Assembly: GCA_037144255.1 (NCBI GenBank)
Contig: JBAWXE010000006.1
Location: 1-64,000, forward strand
Reading direction: 5' to 3'
Source of the DNA: JBAWXE01 sp037144255
Lineage (GTDB): Bacteria; Bacteroidota; Bacteroidia; Chitinophagales; Chitinophagaceae
Length of the DNA: 64,000 bases
Within the stretch, counting starts at the first letter, position 1; every line of letters starts with the position of its first letter. Under the pieces are notes generated by a model that made no database searches, was not told the DNA's origin, and saw only the letters and a list, made by a program, of their open reading frames with translations. Below are positions 53,468 to 63,529 of this stretch, piece by piece. Position numbers and translations under genes: made by a program.

Positions 53468-54715
53468 TTATTGGTGCCATTTACAATCTATATATACACA
53501 GCCTATATCACCTTGATCATATGTAAGTTCTGATCCATTATCAACAATACTCACCCCGCAGGCATCATTTAGGTATTCATAGGCCATTACATTAGGTATG
53601 AAAATAGCTGCATCTAAAGTGTATAAACCTGGCATAATAATATTGCCAGGTACTTCGCATATGGCTTCAGCTATATCATTTGCTCCTTTTTGAAAATCAA
53701 AATGAGAAGTGAATACTTTTCTTTTGAATTTATCTACCAGTGCAATGCCTACTTTAGTAAGCTTAGTATCGTCCTTGCATTTAAAGCGCATTTTTATTTT
53801 AAAGCCATCGTAGTATAAAACTTCATTTACTTTCTCATCGTTTTTGTCTAGTAGTGCTATTTCTTCAAAGTAAGCATTTCCCTTTGGGTTGTCGCTAGCT
53901 TTATAATAACTTACTTCTCTATTATTGGTCCTCAGATATTCTTCTACTACGTATGAAGTATCCCCCATCAGTTCTACTGAGCCTTTATCCAGCAACATAC
54001 AACTAGTACATAACTGTATGATATTACCCATCTGGTGGCTTACAAATAATACTGTACGTCCGTGATTCTTACTCACGTCCTGCATTTTACCTATACACTT
54101 CCTTTGAAATTCGGCGTCTCCTACTGCCAGTACCTCATCTACTATCAGTATCTCAGGTTCTAAGTGTGCTGCTACCGCAAAACCCAATCGTACTTTCATA
54201 CCACTACTATACCTTTTAACAGGTGTGTCAATATAGCGCTCGCAACCGCTGAAGTCAACTATTTCGTCCAGTTTAGAATTGATCTCATGCTTGGTCATGC
54301 CTAGTATCGCACCATTCAAGTATATATTGTCTCGGCCAGTAAGCTCTGGGTGAAAACCGGTACCTACTTCTAGCAAAGAGGCGATACGACCCTTTACCTT
54401 GATACTGCCTTCCGTGAGTTGTGTCACTTTAGATAGTATTTTCAAAAGAGTGGATTTACCGGCACCATTTCGACCAATGATGCCAAGTACATCACCCTGA
54501 TTTACATTAAAGCTTACATTTTTTACAGCCCATACATAATCACTTTCTCCTTTGCTTGCACGATCATTACTTTCACCCACTTTGGCATAAGGGTCTTCTT
54601 TGCCTCTCATCTTTGCCCACCATCGGTTCACATCATGACTTAGTGTTCCGGTGCCTATTTCGCCCAGTCTGTATAGCTTTCCTACATTTTCAACCTTTAT
54701 TACTGTCGATGACAT
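53468..54715 (-). CDS. wzt: Polysaccharide ABC transporter ATP-binding protein (Wzt-like)
   Basis: 415 aa. Walker A GIIGRNGAGKSTLLKIL, the glycan-exporter signature IASLLEVGTGFHPELTGRDN, ABC signature KRYSSGMKVRLGFAVA and Walker B ILIVDEVLAVGDAEF. After about residue 260 a C-terminal beta domain (VLYYDGFKIKMRFKC onward) resembles the Wzt carbohydrate-binding domain that recognises the finished chain end. It powers export of the glycan with the permease encoded 44 bp upstream. Confidence 0.93.
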   Translation of the reverse strand: MSSTVIKVENVGKLYRLGEIGTGTLSHDVNRWWAKMRGKEDPYAKVGESNDRASKGESDYVWAVKNVSFNVNQGDVLGIIGRNGAGKSTLLKILSKVTQLTEGSIKVKGRIASLLEVGTGFHPELTGRDNIYLNGAILGMTKHEINSKLDEIVDFSGCERYIDTPVKRYSSGMKVRLGFAVAAHLEPEILIVDEVLAVGDAEFQRKCIGKMQDVSKNHGRTVLFVSHQMGNIIQLCTSCMLLDKGSVELMGDTSYVVEEYLRTNNREVSYYKASDNPKGNAYFEEIALLDKNDEKVNEVLYYDGFKIKMRFKCKDDTKLTKVGIALVDKFKRKVFTSHFDFQKGANDIAEAICEVPGNIIMPGLYTLDAAIFIPNVMAYEYLNDACGVSIVDNGSELTYDQGDIGCVYIDCKWHQ

Positions 54716-54759
54716 AATTACTTCTTACTGAATATTCTATGAATGATGATCATGTACAC

Positions 54760-55626
54760 CTATACAGTATCCATGAAACTCTTTTCTACCTTATTAAATG
54801 TGACCACGCCTATTATCAGAATAATGAACATAAAGCCTGTGCTATATAGTAATCCCCATAAATTCAAACTACCACTACCCAGAAATGCATACCGGAAAGT
54901 CTCAATGATAGAGCTCATGGGGTTGGCCATAAGTAGCATTTTGTACTTTTCGCCAATACTGTTGAGAGAGTAAATTACGGGTGTGGCATACATTAACAGT
55001 TGTACACCAAATGTCAATAAGAATACCATATCACGATACTTGGTTGTTAGTGATGTGATGATCATCCCAAAGCCTAAACCCAAACCACCCATAATAATGA
55101 TAAGAAATGGCAATAGTAACATGGCAACATTAAAATGTAGATTTCCTGTATTGATAAAGTAGAATCCCCAGAAAATAGCAAACAATATTAATTGAATACC
55201 CAATTTTATAAGATTAGATATTACTATTGAAAGTGGCATGACTATCCTGGGGAAATATACCTTACCGAATATCTCAGAATTGTCTTTTAATACAGTAGCA
55301 GTTTTGTTAAGGCATTCTGCAAAATAGTTCCACATGGTAATACCAGACAAATAAAATAGTATCATCGGTTTTCCATCGGTTGATAAACCTGCTATACGCC
55401 CAAAAATGAGTGTATACATTAATGTGGTTAATACCGGCTGTAGGAAAAACCAGATAGGGCCCAATATGGTTTGTTTATATACGGCAATAAAATCACGACG
55501 CACTAATAAAATTAGCAGGTCGCGGTAACGCCACACATCCTTTATTTTAAAGTCCAGAGAACTACTTTTTGGTTCTATGACTTCAGTCCATGATTCTTGC
55601 TCCTGTATTCCTTGGATTGACTGCAT
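54760..55626 (-). CDS. wzm: Polysaccharide ABC transporter permease (Wzm-like)
   Basis: 288 aa, six predicted helices. The start RDLLILLVRRDFIAVYKQTI LGPIWFF region and the ABC2-type helices with LSGITMWNYFAECLNKTATV and FFRIVMPLSI-like sequence match Wzm/KpsM exporters of O-antigen and capsule. It partners the Wzt-like ATPase encoded next in the operon to move undecaprenyl-linked glycan across the inner membrane. Confidence 0.92.
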   Translation of the reverse strand: MQSIQGIQEQESWTEVIEPKSSSLDFKIKDVWRYRDLLILLVRRDFIAVYKQTILGPIWFFLQPVLTTLMYTLIFGRIAGLSTDGKPMILFYLSGITMWNYFAECLNKTATVLKDNSEIFGKVYFPRIVMPLSIVISNLIKLGIQLILFAIFWGFYFINTGNLHFNVAMLLLPFLIIIMGGLGLGFGMIITSLTTKYRDMVFLLTFGVQLLMYATPVIYSLNSIGEKYKMLLMANPMSSIIETFRYAFLGSGSLNLWGLLYSTGFMFIILIIGVVTFNKVEKSFMDTV

Positions 55627-55675
55627 TGTAATATAAATATAATAGCAAATCTGCTTTTATGGTATAGTTAATTTG

Positions 55676-56950
55676 TTAAGCTCTAGGAATGTTAAGCGTG
55701 TTCTTTTTGGTTAATATTTGTTGAATAGCAAATATAGCCAGCAAACATAGGAATGGTTCTGCATAAAAGCGCCATCTATACCCAACAAAATATACCATAG
55801 ATACCCCAATAGACCCAATCAAAGGGGTAATGTATATAAACCAAGTGGCAGATAGCTGCTTTTTGAATGTGAGCATCCCTATTCCAACTATCGCCAGTAA
55901 ATAAACGATTGCATTAATAGGATTAGGAATTTGAGATAATGGCATTACTTCATAATTTTTAGGTAGGAAATAGATACCTAGTTTTCTGATATTCAATTGT
56001 ATCTCTTTTTCCGGGTTCTGGCATATCCATTGAATAGCTAATTGTTGTCTTGCTTTACTCTCTTGATACTCATTCATGCTGTCTATTCCCGCAATAGATG
56101 TATGTGCATATTCATATAATGGATTGCCGGGTTCCTGCCAGCCACCTCTCCATGATCCTCGTGCAGTTGGGTTATGTCCTTGCAGCATCTCAAATCCTGA
56201 TTGTGTATTCAGTATATAAGCGCCAAATTGTTTCTTATTTTTTTCTAAAGTTGGAATATGGGCTACTGCAATTATTCCCCCCGTAAGAATGCTAAGGATT
56301 ATTGCCCTTACATTGCTCTTTCTGAGTGATAGGATTATAATGAACAAGAACAAACAAGCATATACTAATAATATGTTAGGTCTTATCAATATGCTAATTG
56401 TAGCCATAACAGGAATACTAAACCAATAATTGGATCGCCATTGTCCTTGTAATACTTGTAATAATTGCCAGAACGTAATGATCAGGAAGGGGGCCACTAT
56501 ATTTTCATAAGCAAACAAAGGACCAACATAGAATACTGTAGATGGAAAGAAGAGATACAGTATAGTAGCCCATAATGCATACTTATCAGCCAATACCTTT
56601 TGCGATAGCTTTAAGAAGTAAATCGCTGAAATAGCATAAAGTAGGGTAGAGATAAATTGTATAAAAACCACCCAAACAGTTGTGGAAATATGAAACATTT
56701 GCAACCCCATATATAAGAATACATTGAAGGTAGAATGGAATGAGGTGGATACCCAAGCATGCTTGCCGGCATCCCATAGAGAGTACCCATGCCCCAAAAG
56801 GTAATTCTGTGCTATGGTGTAATTATTATTCTCATCCTGATTCATAAAACTCCAGTCCTTCTGGAAGATCAATATCAATAATATTCTTACCAGCAATGCT
56901 AGCGAGATCACTAATCTCAAATTCTTTTTCAGACTTTCATTAGTGTTCAT
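55676..56950 (-). CDS. GT39/ArnT-like membrane glycosyltransferase
   Basis: 424 aa with about ten hydrophobic segments. The first periplasmic loop holds MNQDENNNYTIAQNYLLGHG, the acidic region of GT-C enzymes (D-E pair), followed by ISILIRPNILLVYACLFLFI. Such proteins use polyprenyl-linked sugars as donors and act on the periplasmic side. The family is wide, so a role as polymerase or sugar-modifying transferase cannot be decided. It lies 9 bp after fcl and 49 bp before wzm. Confidence 0.72.
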   Translation of the reverse strand: MNTNESLKKNLRLVISLALLVRILLILIFQKDWSFMNQDENNNYTIAQNYLLGHGYSLWDAGKHAWVSTSFHSTFNVFLYMGLQMFHISTTVWVVFIQFISTLLYAISAIYFLKLSQKVLADKYALWATILYLFFPSTVFYVGPLFAYENIVAPFLIITFWQLLQVLQGQWRSNYWFSIPVMATISILIRPNILLVYACLFLFIIILSLRKSNVRAIILSILTGGIIAVAHIPTLEKNKKQFGAYILNTQSGFEMLQGHNPTARGSWRGGWQEPGNPLYEYAHTSIAGIDSMNEYQESKARQQLAIQWICQNPEKEIQLNIRKLGIYFLPKNYEVMPLSQIPNPINAIVYLLAIVGIGMLTFKKQLSATWFIYITPLIGSIGVSMVYFVGYRWRFYAEPFLCLLAIFAIQQILTKKNTLNIPRA

Positions 56951-56959
56951 GTATGAGAT

Positions 56960-57886
56960 TTATGATTGATTGAAGGCTTGCTGATATACTGATGTGATAC
57001 CATCTTTCAGGCTGATCTTTGATTTCCAGCCCATGGCACTTAATTTAGATACATCCATTAGTTTTCTCGGGGTGCCATCTGGTTTACTGCTATCCCATAC
57101 TATCTTACCGGTATAGCCGGTAATGCTTTTAATAAGTTCCGCCAGGTCTGAAATACTAATATCGTCTCCCACGCCTATATTGATAATGCCCGGCATATCA
57201 TAATGCTGCATCAGATACATACATGCCTCTGCCAATTCGTTTGCGTGTAAGAATTCACGTTTAGGAGTACCTGTTCCCCATAGTGTTACTTCTGCTTGTC
57301 CATTTACTTTTGCTTCATGAAACTTACGTAGCATAGCAGGTAGTACATGAGAGTTCTGCAGGTCGTAATTGTCATTAGGGCCATACAAGTTAGTGGGCAT
57401 TACCGATATGAAATCACAACCATACTGACTACGGTAGGCATCACACATCTTTACACCTGCTATCTTAGCTATGGCATAAGGCTCATTGGTAGCTTCCAAT
57501 GGACCTGTTAATAAATAATCTTCTTTAAGCGGCTGAGGAGCCATCTTTGGGTAAATACAAGAGGAACCTAGAAATAGCAATTTCTTTACCTTATGTATGT
57601 AAGACTGATGAATAACATTGTTCTGTATCATCAGGTTATCATATAAAAATTCTCCTCTGTAAATATTATTGGCCATTATGCCACCTACTTTGGCTGCGGC
57701 AAGGAATACATACTCTGGTTGCTGTTCTTTGAAAAAAGCAGCTACAGCCCCTTGGTCACGCAGGTCTAATTCACTAGAGGTTCTTAATAACAGATTATGG
57801 TAGCCCAGGCTTTCAAGTTGTTGTTTGATAGCATTACCTACCATTCCTCTATGTCCGGCCACATATATTTTACTGCCTTTTTCCAT
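56960..57886 (-). CDS. fcl: GDP-L-fucose synthase
   Basis: 308-aa SDR epimerase/reductase: converts GDP-4-keto-6-deoxy-D-mannose to GDP-L-fucose with NADPH. NAD(P) motif [15 protein letters not shown] is at the start; [20 protein letters not shown] and the catalytic [11 protein letters not shown] (YxxxK) are family marks, as is [13 protein letters not shown]. It follows gmd by 5 bp, forming the standard two-gene fucose module. Confidence 0.96.
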   Translation of the reverse strand: MEKGSKIYVAGHRGMVGNAIKQQLESLGYHNLLLRTSSELDLRDQGAVAAFFKEQQPEYVFLAAAKVGGIMANNIYRGEFLYDNLMIQNNVIHQSYIHKVKKLLFLGSSCIYPKMAPQPLKEDYLLTGPLEATNEPYAIAKIAGVKMCDAYRSQYGCDFISVMPTNLYGPNDNYDLQNSHVLPAMLRKFHEAKVNGQAEVTLWGTGTPKREFLHANELAEACMYLMQHYDMPGIINIGVGDDISISDLAELIKSITGYTGKIVWDSSKPDGTPRKLMDVSKLSAMGWKSKISLKDGITSVYQQAFNQS

Positions 57887-57891
57887 GGTTG

Positions 57892-59004
57892 TTACTCGTA
57901 TTGTCTTAATATATTGAAACCTGAATTTTTAAGAGTTTCTTCTCTGCGGAATAATTCCAGATCTGCCGCTACCATTTCTTTCACTAATTCTTGTAAAGAA
58001 TATTTCGGTTTCCATCCCAGTTTCTGTTGAGATTTAGTAGGGTCTCCTATCAGTAGGTCTACTTCCGTAGGTCTGAAATAAGTAGGATCTATGGCTATCA
58101 GTTCTTGACCTGCTTTTACTTTTGTATTGTCACTACAGCTCTTTACTGTTGCTTTTTCATCTACTCCGTTACCTTTGAATTCCAGTTCTATTCCAACTTC
58201 TGCAAATGCCATACGAATAAAATCTCGCACAGAAGTTGTAATACCTGTGGCAATTACATAGTCTTCTGCTACTTCTTGTTGCAAAATCAACCACATAGCT
58301 TCTACATAGTCTTTGGCATGTCCCCAGTCACGTTGAGCATCCAGATTTCCTATAAAAAGTTTGTCTTGCAGTCCAAGGGCTATTTGTGCTACAGCTCGTG
58401 TTATTTTACGTGTTACAAATGTTTCACCTCTTAATGGACTCTCATGGTTGAACAGTATGCCATTGCAAGCAAACATTTTGTAGGCCTCCCGATAATTTAC
58501 AGTTATCCAATAGCCATATATTTTAGCTACAGCATATGGCGATCTTGGGTAGAAGGGTGTTTTTTCGCTCTGTGGTACTTCCTGCACCAATCCATACAAT
58601 TCAGAGGTTGATGCTTGATATATTCTTGTTTTGTTACCTAATCCTAATAGTCGCACAGCTTCCAATATACGCAATGTGCCTATGCCATCTACATTGGCAG
58701 TATACTCAGGTATATCAAAGCTCACCTTTACGTGGCTCATGGCTCCTAGATTATATATTTCATCTGGCTGTACCTCTTGTATGATACGGATCAGATTAGT
58801 GCTATCGGTGAGGTCGCCATAATGTAATATGAAATGACGGTTGTTTACATGTGGATCTTCATACAGGTGGTCAATACGGTCTGTATTGAATAAAGAACTA
58901 CGTCTTTTGATGCCGTGTACTATATAGCCCTTCTTTAATAGAAGTTCAGATAGGTATGCTCCATCTTGTCCTGTTACGCCGGTTATCAATGCGGTTTTTG
59001 GCAT
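57892..59004 (-). CDS. gmd: GDP-mannose 4,6-dehydratase
   Basis: 370 aa. Converts GDP-D-mannose to GDP-4-keto-6-deoxy-D-mannose, supplying fcl (and possible GDP-rhamnose branches). [20 protein letters not shown] is the cofactor site, [18 protein letters not shown] is typical, and the catalytic [15 protein letters not shown] carries Yxxx[20 protein letters not shown] is the GDP-mannose site. It is the first gene after the wzc terminator, so a new promoter must lie in the 174-bp gap. Confidence 0.96.
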   Translation of the reverse strand: MPKTALITGVTGQDGAYLSELLLKKGYIVHGIKRRSSLFNTDRIDHLYEDPHVNNRHFILHYGDLTDSTNLIRIIQEVQPDEIYNLGAMSHVKVSFDIPEYTANVDGIGTLRILEAVRLLGLGNKTRIYQASTSELYGLVQEVPQSEKTPFYPRSPYAVAKIYGYWITVNYREAYKMFACNGILFNHESPLRGETFVTRKITRAVAQIALGLQDKLFIGNLDAQRDWGHAKDYVEAMWLILQQEVAEDYVIATGITTSVRDFIRMAFAEVGIELEFKGNGVDEKATVKSCSDNTKVKAGQELIAIDPTYFRPTEVDLLIGDPTKSQQKLGWKPKYSLQELVKEMVAADLELFRREETLKNSGFNILRQYE

Positions 59005-59115
59005 GGATATATTTTTCGAAATGTGTTATTAATATTCCCTAAATATTTTTATACCAAAATAACAGTTTTAGGCTATTTATTCTAATAATTTATAACTCAA
59101 AAAGCTTTTTGCTAT

Positions 59116-59153
59116 AAAAACAGAAGAATGTACCTGCAGAGGTACATTCTTCT
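59116..59153 (-). terminator. Terminator between wzc-like gene and gmd
   Basis: 14-bp perfect stem AGAAGAATGTACCT/AGGTACATTCTTCT with loop GCAG and a T-rich tail on the minus strand. It separates the export/kinase genes from the biosynthesis operon. Confidence 0.88.
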
Positions 59154-59178
59154 AAATGATGCTTACTATCTAATACAG

Positions 59179-61593
59179 TTATTTCTTAAAGAACGATAAA
59201 ATGTTCCATTTAGGTTTTTGTGAAGGTTGCTGTGCGTTATAGTCACTTAGTTGCTCTTCATATACTTTGTGTGGATCCGAATAATAACCATATTTTTTCA
59301 AGTACTCTACACTATTGAAGATAATAGCTGGGTTTTGGATCTTTCCTTGTCTATGTATTTCGTCAAACTGACTAACACTTGTTTTGTCAGTTACTGCCTG
59401 ACGAATAACATAAAGGTTCAATCCTGAATTCTTAGAAATGAGCAAGGCATCAGATACCAAGCCTACCGGAGCAGTATCAATAATGATTACGTCAAACATT
59501 TCTTGTAACTCTTCTATGAATTGTTTAGTTGCAGGATATGCTAATAAGTCACCTGGATTTGCAGGTACCTGCCCACAATTTGCAATATATAGGTTAGAGT
59601 GTATACCTGATGGTTTAACAACATCTCTCATTTCTGAATGGCCACCCAAATAATCACTGATACCATGAGAATTGTTGATGTTCAAGAGGTCAGATAATTT
59701 TGGTTTTCTCAGATCAAATTCTACAACAATAACACGTTTCGTACCTAGTGCCAAGATGATACCTAAATTCAATGCTATAAATGTCTTGCCCTCACCGCTA
59801 TCGGATGATGTTACTGTAATGACTTTCTTATTGTCTATGAATTCTATGAATTCCATATTCGCTCGCAACATTCGAAATTGCTCAGCAATCCCTGTTCTTA
59901 CTCCCGGGTTGATAGCAATATTATTCTTACGTAGATTCAATGACTGTGGAGCTTTAGAGATAATGCCTATGATAGGAATATCTGTAATGGCAGTGATATC
60001 ATCTTCGTTTACTATTTTTTTACCTATCAACTCCAACAACAAGAATATTAGGGCAGGTATAAGTAGACCGAACAGTATTGCAAAGGTATATACAGTCTTT
60101 TTAATAGGACTAATAGGTACACTAGAAGAGTATGGTGGTATCAGTACTTTTGCTTTATTTGCTTCGTTATATACAGATATCTCATTCTCAATACCTTTTT
60201 GATATAAGAACAAATACATGTTCTGCAATACATCGTAGCCTCTTTTTACATCAGTGATGCTTCTGTCAATACTAGGTACGTTACGTATACGTGCAGAGTA
60301 TGCAGCTTCTGTTTTGCTCGATTCTTGTATGTCACTATCTACAGTACTGGTCAGTTTACTCAATACGTCCAGTATACGTCTTTTTAATGCTTCTAATTCT
60401 ACTATAGTTTGAATCAGAAATGGGTTAGATGTTCCTAACTCCTGTACTTTTTCTTGAGTTTCTAATTTTTGAACCAATGAGTTGTATTGTTTGATCAGAT
60501 CAAGAAGTACATTATCCTCAATATCCAATGCTACTATTATCTGGTAGCGGCTATTCAATAATATATATCTCAGGTTAAATAAGGCTCTTCTCTTTTGTAA
60601 TAATCTGTCAATATTTTTTTGAGTCTCGTTTTTCTGACTCATGAAATTACTCGCTTGGCTTTGTACATCCACCATGTCATTACGCAACTTGATAGTTTCT
60701 ACACTTGAATCCACATTGTGTAGATTTTGCATCAGATCAGCTTTGTGTTGATTGATAAAGTCACGTGTCTTTTGTGCAGATAAGTCAATGTTAGATAGCT
60801 TATTCTTGAAGTAGATAGCTTCTAAGGTCAATAGAAACTCAATACCACGTTGTGGCAGATTATCATTGAAAGATAGATCTACAACACTCGTTCTACCATC
60901 AGCTGATGTCGCTTTGAAATCAGACATCAATCTGCGAACTGTATAATCAGGGTTTTCTATTTTTACACCTACTTCATTGATCAGGTAATTTCTGGTAGGA
61001 GATGTTGGATTGTAAGTGTACTGTATTTTATAACGACCCCATGGTCTGGTGATCCAAGAGTCATACATCACATCATTTGATTTATCGCCTTCTTTCACTT
61101 CGAAGTGACCATCTGTCACATATTTTACTGTAAATGCAGCATGTTCACCCTTGAATCCTGCTGAATCGAAAACGATCTTGATTGGACATTCGCCATACAA
61201 TTCGCTTTCTTGCATTTTTCCGCTCAGATAATAGTTGAAGTTCAGATGTAGTGAATCTACAGTTTGTCTCACTAACTCTTCTGAGTGCAGTGTGTTCATT
61301 TCATTGAAGAAGTTAACAGGTATCTTCTTTACAATGTTCAGTTTGTCTAAAATGTCGCTACTGGCATTGTCTTCCTCGTTTACCAGCAATGAGCTTTTGA
61401 TGGCATACATTGGCTTGGTAGTGGCAATGTATATTAGACCAAATAAAAATGAGAGAAGTATGCATGCTACTATCCAGTACCAATAGCCTATCAGTGATCC
61501 TATATAACGTTTGGGGTCAAACGCAAATGTAACATCTTGCTTTGGCTTTTTCGGGGTGTTTGTACTGGTGTTAGCAGGTGGAGTTTGTTCCAT
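59179..61593 (-). CDS. wzc: Wzc-like polysaccharide tyrosine autokinase
   Basis: 804 aa inner-membrane protein of the polysaccharide co-polymerase 2a group. Order: short proline-rich start; Wzz domain with first helix near 35-55 (YWYWIVACILLSFLFGLIYI); long periplasmic coiled coil at about 270-480; second helix near 500 (KKTVYTFAILFGLLIPALIF); BY-kinase domain with Walker A TSSDSGEGKTFIALN, Walker A' VIVVEFDLRKPKL and Walker B DVIIIDTAPVGLVSDA; Tyr-rich tail (YLKKYGYYSDPHKVYEEQ) for autophosphorylation. Controls chain length and export together with the Wza-like protein. Confidence 0.93.
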   Translation of the reverse strand: MEQTPPANTSTNTPKKPKQDVTFAFDPKRYIGSLIGYWYWIVACILLSFLFGLIYIATTKPMYAIKSSLLVNEEDNASSDILDKLNIVKKIPVNFFNEMNTLHSEELVRQTVDSLHLNFNYYLSGKMQESELYGECPIKIVFDSAGFKGEHAAFTVKYVTDGHFEVKEGDKSNDVMYDSWITRPWGRYKIQYTYNPTSPTRNYLINEVGVKIENPDYTVRRLMSDFKATSADGRTSVVDLSFNDNLPQRGIEFLLTLEAIYFKNKLSNIDLSAQKTRDFINQHKADLMQNLHNVDSSVETIKLRNDMVDVQSQASNFMSQKNETQKNIDRLLQKRRALFNLRYILLNSRYQIIVALDIEDNVLLDLIKQYNSLVQKLETQEKVQELGTSNPFLIQTIVELEALKRRILDVLSKLTSTVDSDIQESSKTEAAYSARIRNVPSIDRSITDVKRGYDVLQNMYLFLYQKGIENEISVYNEANKAKVLIPPYSSSVPISPIKKTVYTFAILFGLLIPALIFLLLELIGKKIVNEDDITAITDIPIIGIISKAPQSLNLRKNNIAINPGVRTGIAEQFRMLRANMEFIEFIDNKKVITVTSSDSGEGKTFIALNLGIILALGTKRVIVVEFDLRKPKLSDLLNINNSHGISDYLGGHSEMRDVVKPSGIHSNLYIANCGQVPANPGDLLAYPATKQFIEELQEMFDVIIIDTAPVGLVSDALLISKNSGLNLYVIRQAVTDKTSVSQFDEIHRQGKIQNPAIIFNSVEYLKKYGYYSDPHKVYEEQLSDYNAQQPSQKPKWNILSFFKK

Positions 61594-61613
61594 GTTGCTG
61601 TTATATAGGTTAA

Positions 61614-62438
61614 TTAGTGCGTTAATTTTTCTATGGCAACTATACCAAATAGTGTAGTTACAAAGGTGGCAATGGCCGGTAAATATACCCTCAACACATC
61701 GTTATGGTTGGCCTGACGTTGTACACGACTAGCTTCTACATATACGATGTCATTCTGCTTTAATACGAAATATGGGTTGGTAAATGCATTTCTACTGTTG
61801 AGGTTTAGACGTGCAAACTCTCTACGTCCGTTGTTCTCACGTATTACCATAACATTATCCCTTCTACCATCTATAACGATATCACCCGCTGCTGATAAGG
61901 CCTCAATAACATTTAGACGATGGTTTGGTGCAATTACCACACCAGGATATTTAACGTCACCCAACACAGATACTTTATAGTTCAGGATACGTATTTCTAC
62001 AACAGGGTCTTTTACATAACTGTCTCTTAGTTTCTCACTAATGATATCCTTCACATTACGCATCGTCAGCCCTATCACTTTTATTTTGCCCAATACCGGA
62101 AAGTCGATATAACCATCAGCATCAACCAGATAACCTTTTACCGATCCTGCACTACCCACACCACCATTACCTGTCGGTGTCAGGTTATACTCAATACCTC
62201 CTTCGTTAAAGATGCTCACGGGGTTCTTCTCTGTAAAGTTACTGATACTGCTAATGTTAATAGCAAGGATGTCATCTGTCTGGATGATACTCTGAATGTA
62301 TGGAGGTATTTTTGTTATCAATACAGTGGTATCGGTGGGCTCATTGTCTCTGAAGTACAATGTCCTTCTTTGCAGTCCTGCACACGATGATGCAAAGATG
62401 ACGTAGAGTATGGCAATGGAGTAGAGTAGTTGACGCAT
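61614..62438 (-). CDS. wza: Wza-like outer-membrane polysaccharide export lipoprotein
   Basis: 274 aa. Lipoprotein signal with lipobox FASSC at about residues 15-19. Poly-export domain with ILAINISSISNF, VKGYLVDADGYIDFPVLGKI and VKDPVVEIRILNYKVSVLGD, then an SLBB domain with VIEALSAAGDIVIDG. A hydrophobic C-terminal stretch (LPAIATFVTTLFGIVAIEKL) would form the barrel helix through the outer membrane. First gene of the locus; 20 bp before the wzc-like gene. Confidence 0.92.
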   Translation of the reverse strand: MRQLLYSIAILYVIFASSCAGLQRRTLYFRDNEPTDTTVLITKIPPYIQSIIQTDDILAINISSISNFTEKNPVSIFNEGGIEYNLTPTGNGGVGSAGSVKGYLVDADGYIDFPVLGKIKVIGLTMRNVKDIISEKLRDSYVKDPVVEIRILNYKVSVLGDVKYPGVVIAPNHRLNVIEALSAAGDIVIDGRRDNVMVIRENNGRREFARLNLNSRNAFTNPYFVLKQNDIVYVEASRVQRQANHNDVLRVYLPAIATFVTTLFGIVAIEKLTH

Positions 62439-62869
62439 ATGTGTCTGAATAATACTGATTTAAATAGATGTCTTTATTTAGCTATTAAATTAAAGCAATA
62501 CATCTGGTTTTCTATCTGATATTTTGCTTTAAGATAATTTTTTCTGTTCATAATTTAATGTCCAATAATATCAATGCTCCTGCAAAGTAACTCGCTAATG
62601 CTGATAAATTGAATGATTGACGTTTAAACAGATTGTTAATGAAGGCATTATTAACGCTATATACCTGCTCGCAAATGCATATGTGATAGTAGAGCAAACC
62701 TTTGCTCATGGCTGTTTTAAGCAATTATTATTTTTTGTATAAATTAGGTTTTTCCTTCGTCTAAACGTATTGTTAACGATGACTTTATCCGACTTTGGGG
62801 GCTTTTTCTAAGGCTGTTTTCTACTCACAGAGCAGTAAAAAACTTACAATAAAGTAGATTCTTGAGCAT
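62439..62869. other. 431-bp gap upstream of the capsule locus
   Basis: No gene is seen in any frame. It must hold the promoter for wza-wzc on the minus strand, but I find only a near match (TACGTTTA at 62762-62769). A perfect inverted repeat GAGCAAA-CC-TTTGCTC lies at 62692-62707 and could be a regulator site. Confidence 0.45.
62692..62707. promoter_or_regulatory. Inverted repeat, possible operator of the capsule locus
   Basis: GAGCAAA and TTTGCTC are perfect 7-bp arms separated by two bases. It lies about 255 bp upstream of the wza-like gene. The loop is too short for an RNA hairpin, so a dimeric protein site is more likely. Confidence 0.35.
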
Positions 62870-63529
62870 TTAGGGTGCTACTCGATACTTTTTCCAACCA
62901 TGCTTAGGCTGCATCTCAAACACTATACGATCATGCATGCGGTTGCTTCTGCCTTGCCAAAACTCGATTTTCTCAGGAAATAGACAATATCCCCCCCAAT
63001 GTTCCGGTCGTGTAATACCTATGTTCTTGAATTGCTGTTCGTAAGTTTGATAGTTCTCCTCTATGATGGTCCTGTCATGTATCATACTGCTTTGAGGCGA
63101 TGCCCATGCGCCTATTTGGCTTCCCATAGGGCGGGAATGGAAATATTCATCGCTTTCTGCAGTAGGCACTTTTTCAATTCTTCCTTCAAAACGTACTTGC
63201 CTTTCCAGCTCTTTCCAAAAGAATACTACTGTAGCAAATGGATTTGCAGCTAGCTCTTTGCCCTTTGCACTGTCATAGTTCGTGTAGAAAACCAATCCCT
63301 TATCGTTAAGCCCTTTTAATAGTACTATACGGGCATGTGGCTTATGGTTACTATCCACAGTTGCCAAGGTCATGGCATTTACTTCGTCTATCTTCGCTAT
63401 CTCAGCTTCCGCAAACCATTTGGTAAAGAACGCCAATGGGTCATCGCCTACTGCACTTTCTTCCAGTGCGGCCAGCTTATAATCCTTGCGTATATGGGCA
63501 ATATCCGATGTAGTTGAATGTGTAGACAT
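62870..63529 (-). CDS. pdxH: Pyridoxine/pyridoxamine 5'-phosphate oxidase
   Basis: FMN-dependent oxidase forming pyridoxal 5'-phosphate, the last step of vitamin B6 synthesis and salvage. 219 aa. FMN-binding RIVLLKGLNDKGLVFYTNYD, AKGKELAANPFATVVFFW and ERQVRFEGRIEKV, substrate-site SRPMGSQIGAWASPQSS, and the end region FWQGRSNRMHDRIVFE are all present. Its ATG shares one base with the stop of a small upstream membrane-protein gene (TAATG), so the two are probably coupled. Confidence 0.96.
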   Translation of the reverse strand: MSTHSTTSDIAHIRKDYKLAALEESAVGDDPLAFFTKWFAEAEIAKIDEVNAMTLATVDSNHKPHARIVLLKGLNDKGLVFYTNYDSAKGKELAANPFATVVFFWKELERQVRFEGRIEKVPTAESDEYFHSRPMGSQIGAWASPQSSMIHDRTIIEENYQTYEQQFKNIGITRPEHWGGYCLFPEKIEFWQGRSNRMHDRIVFEMQPKHGWKKYRVAP

